The notes under the pieces: generated by a model
What the model saw: only the letters and a program-made list of their open reading frames with translations
What the model was told of the DNA's origin: nothing
Database searches by the model: none
Made by a program: the position numbers and the translations under genes
Shown here: in pieces, positions 63,841 to 64,000 of the stretch
How the letters are laid out: every line of letters starts with the position of its first letter
Numbering within the stretch: position 1 is the stretch's first letter
Assembly: GCA_027596075.1 (NCBI GenBank)
Contig: JADGJC010000094.1
Span: 1-64,000 of the forward strand
DNA from: Rhizophlyctis rosea
Lineage: Eukaryota; Chytridiomycota; Chytridiomycetes; Rhizophlyctidales; Rhizophlyctidaceae
Length of the DNA stretch: 64,000 nt
Direction of reading: 5' to 3'

Positions 63841-64000
63841 TCATTGCTGCTTATCTTTCTGGAGTTGCTCCAGGGATGCCGCCGATTCATCAATGCGCCG
63901 GAACTGCCATGTCCATGCGGCATTGTACAGGAATGGGCGCAGATCGAAGCGGTTGTCGTCTGGGGAGTAGTGGGACATATGGTACGCTGGAGGGAGGATA
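63841..64000 (-). CDS. C-terminus of an unidentified protein, cut by window edge
   Basis: A minus-strand frame open from the right edge to a stop at 63841-63843. It reads [20 protein letters not shown] then [20 protein letters not shown] and ends QLQKDKQQ. The Trp/Arg/Tyr-rich composition and good codon choice look like real protein, with the aromatic segment perhaps near a membrane or in a small folded domain. I cannot name the family. It converges on NAA10, about 100 bp apart. Confidence 0.6.
   Translation of the reverse strand, partial: ILPPAYHMSHYSPDDNRFDLRPFLYNAAWTWQFRRIDESAASLEQLQKDKQQ

Overview
This window is nuclear DNA from a eukaryote, most likely a zoosporic (flagellated) fungus such as a chytrid. 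Genes are intron-rich, with short GT-AG introns mostly of about 50-120 bp and at least one perfect TACTAAC branch site in the NAA10 gene. A fungal-type Sec66 translocon subunit argues for fungi. A complete single-headed inner-arm axonemal dynein heavy chain argues for a lineage that still builds a motile flagellum. The species itself is an inference.

Layout from left to right: a partial ORF at the left edge (-); ERB1/BOP1 ribosome biogenesis protein (-); LSM14/Scd6 (-); a diverged AFG2/SPATA5L1-type double AAA+ ATPase (+); SEC66 with a His/Asp-rich tail (+); an unrecognised low-complexity protein (+); PEX19 with a CaaX box (-); an R3H-SUZ RNA-binding protein (+); mitochondrial PGS1 (-); a CIP2A-like armadillo plus coiled-coil protein (+); eIF4A (+); thioredoxin (+); a PUF protein with a CCCH finger (-); the 13.4 kb dynein heavy chain (-); RVB2/reptin (-); EDC4/Ge-1 (+); phospholipase D1/Spo14 (+); two small unrecognised genes (-); NAA10/ARD1 (+); and the C-terminus of an unidentified gene at the right edge (-).

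Five genes act in mRNA translation control or decay (LSM14, R3H-SUZ, eIF4A, PUF, EDC4); two belong to the phospholipase D superfamily (PGS1, PLD1); and RVB2, a known dynein-arm assembly factor, lies just upstream of the dynein on the same strand. Several pairs are divergent with short shared upstream regions (LSM14/AFG2-like, PEX19/R3H, PGS1/CIP2A-like, RVB2/EDC4, 112-aa gene/NAA10).

The most interesting points are the CIP2A-like gene in a fungal setting, glutamine in place of the catalytic Walker B glutamate in both AAA domains of the AFG2-like protein, and a possible 3-nt microexon in thioredoxin. No mobile elements, CRISPR arrays, rRNA or tRNA genes were recognised. Splice sites were read by eye, so start, stop and exon borders are predictions.
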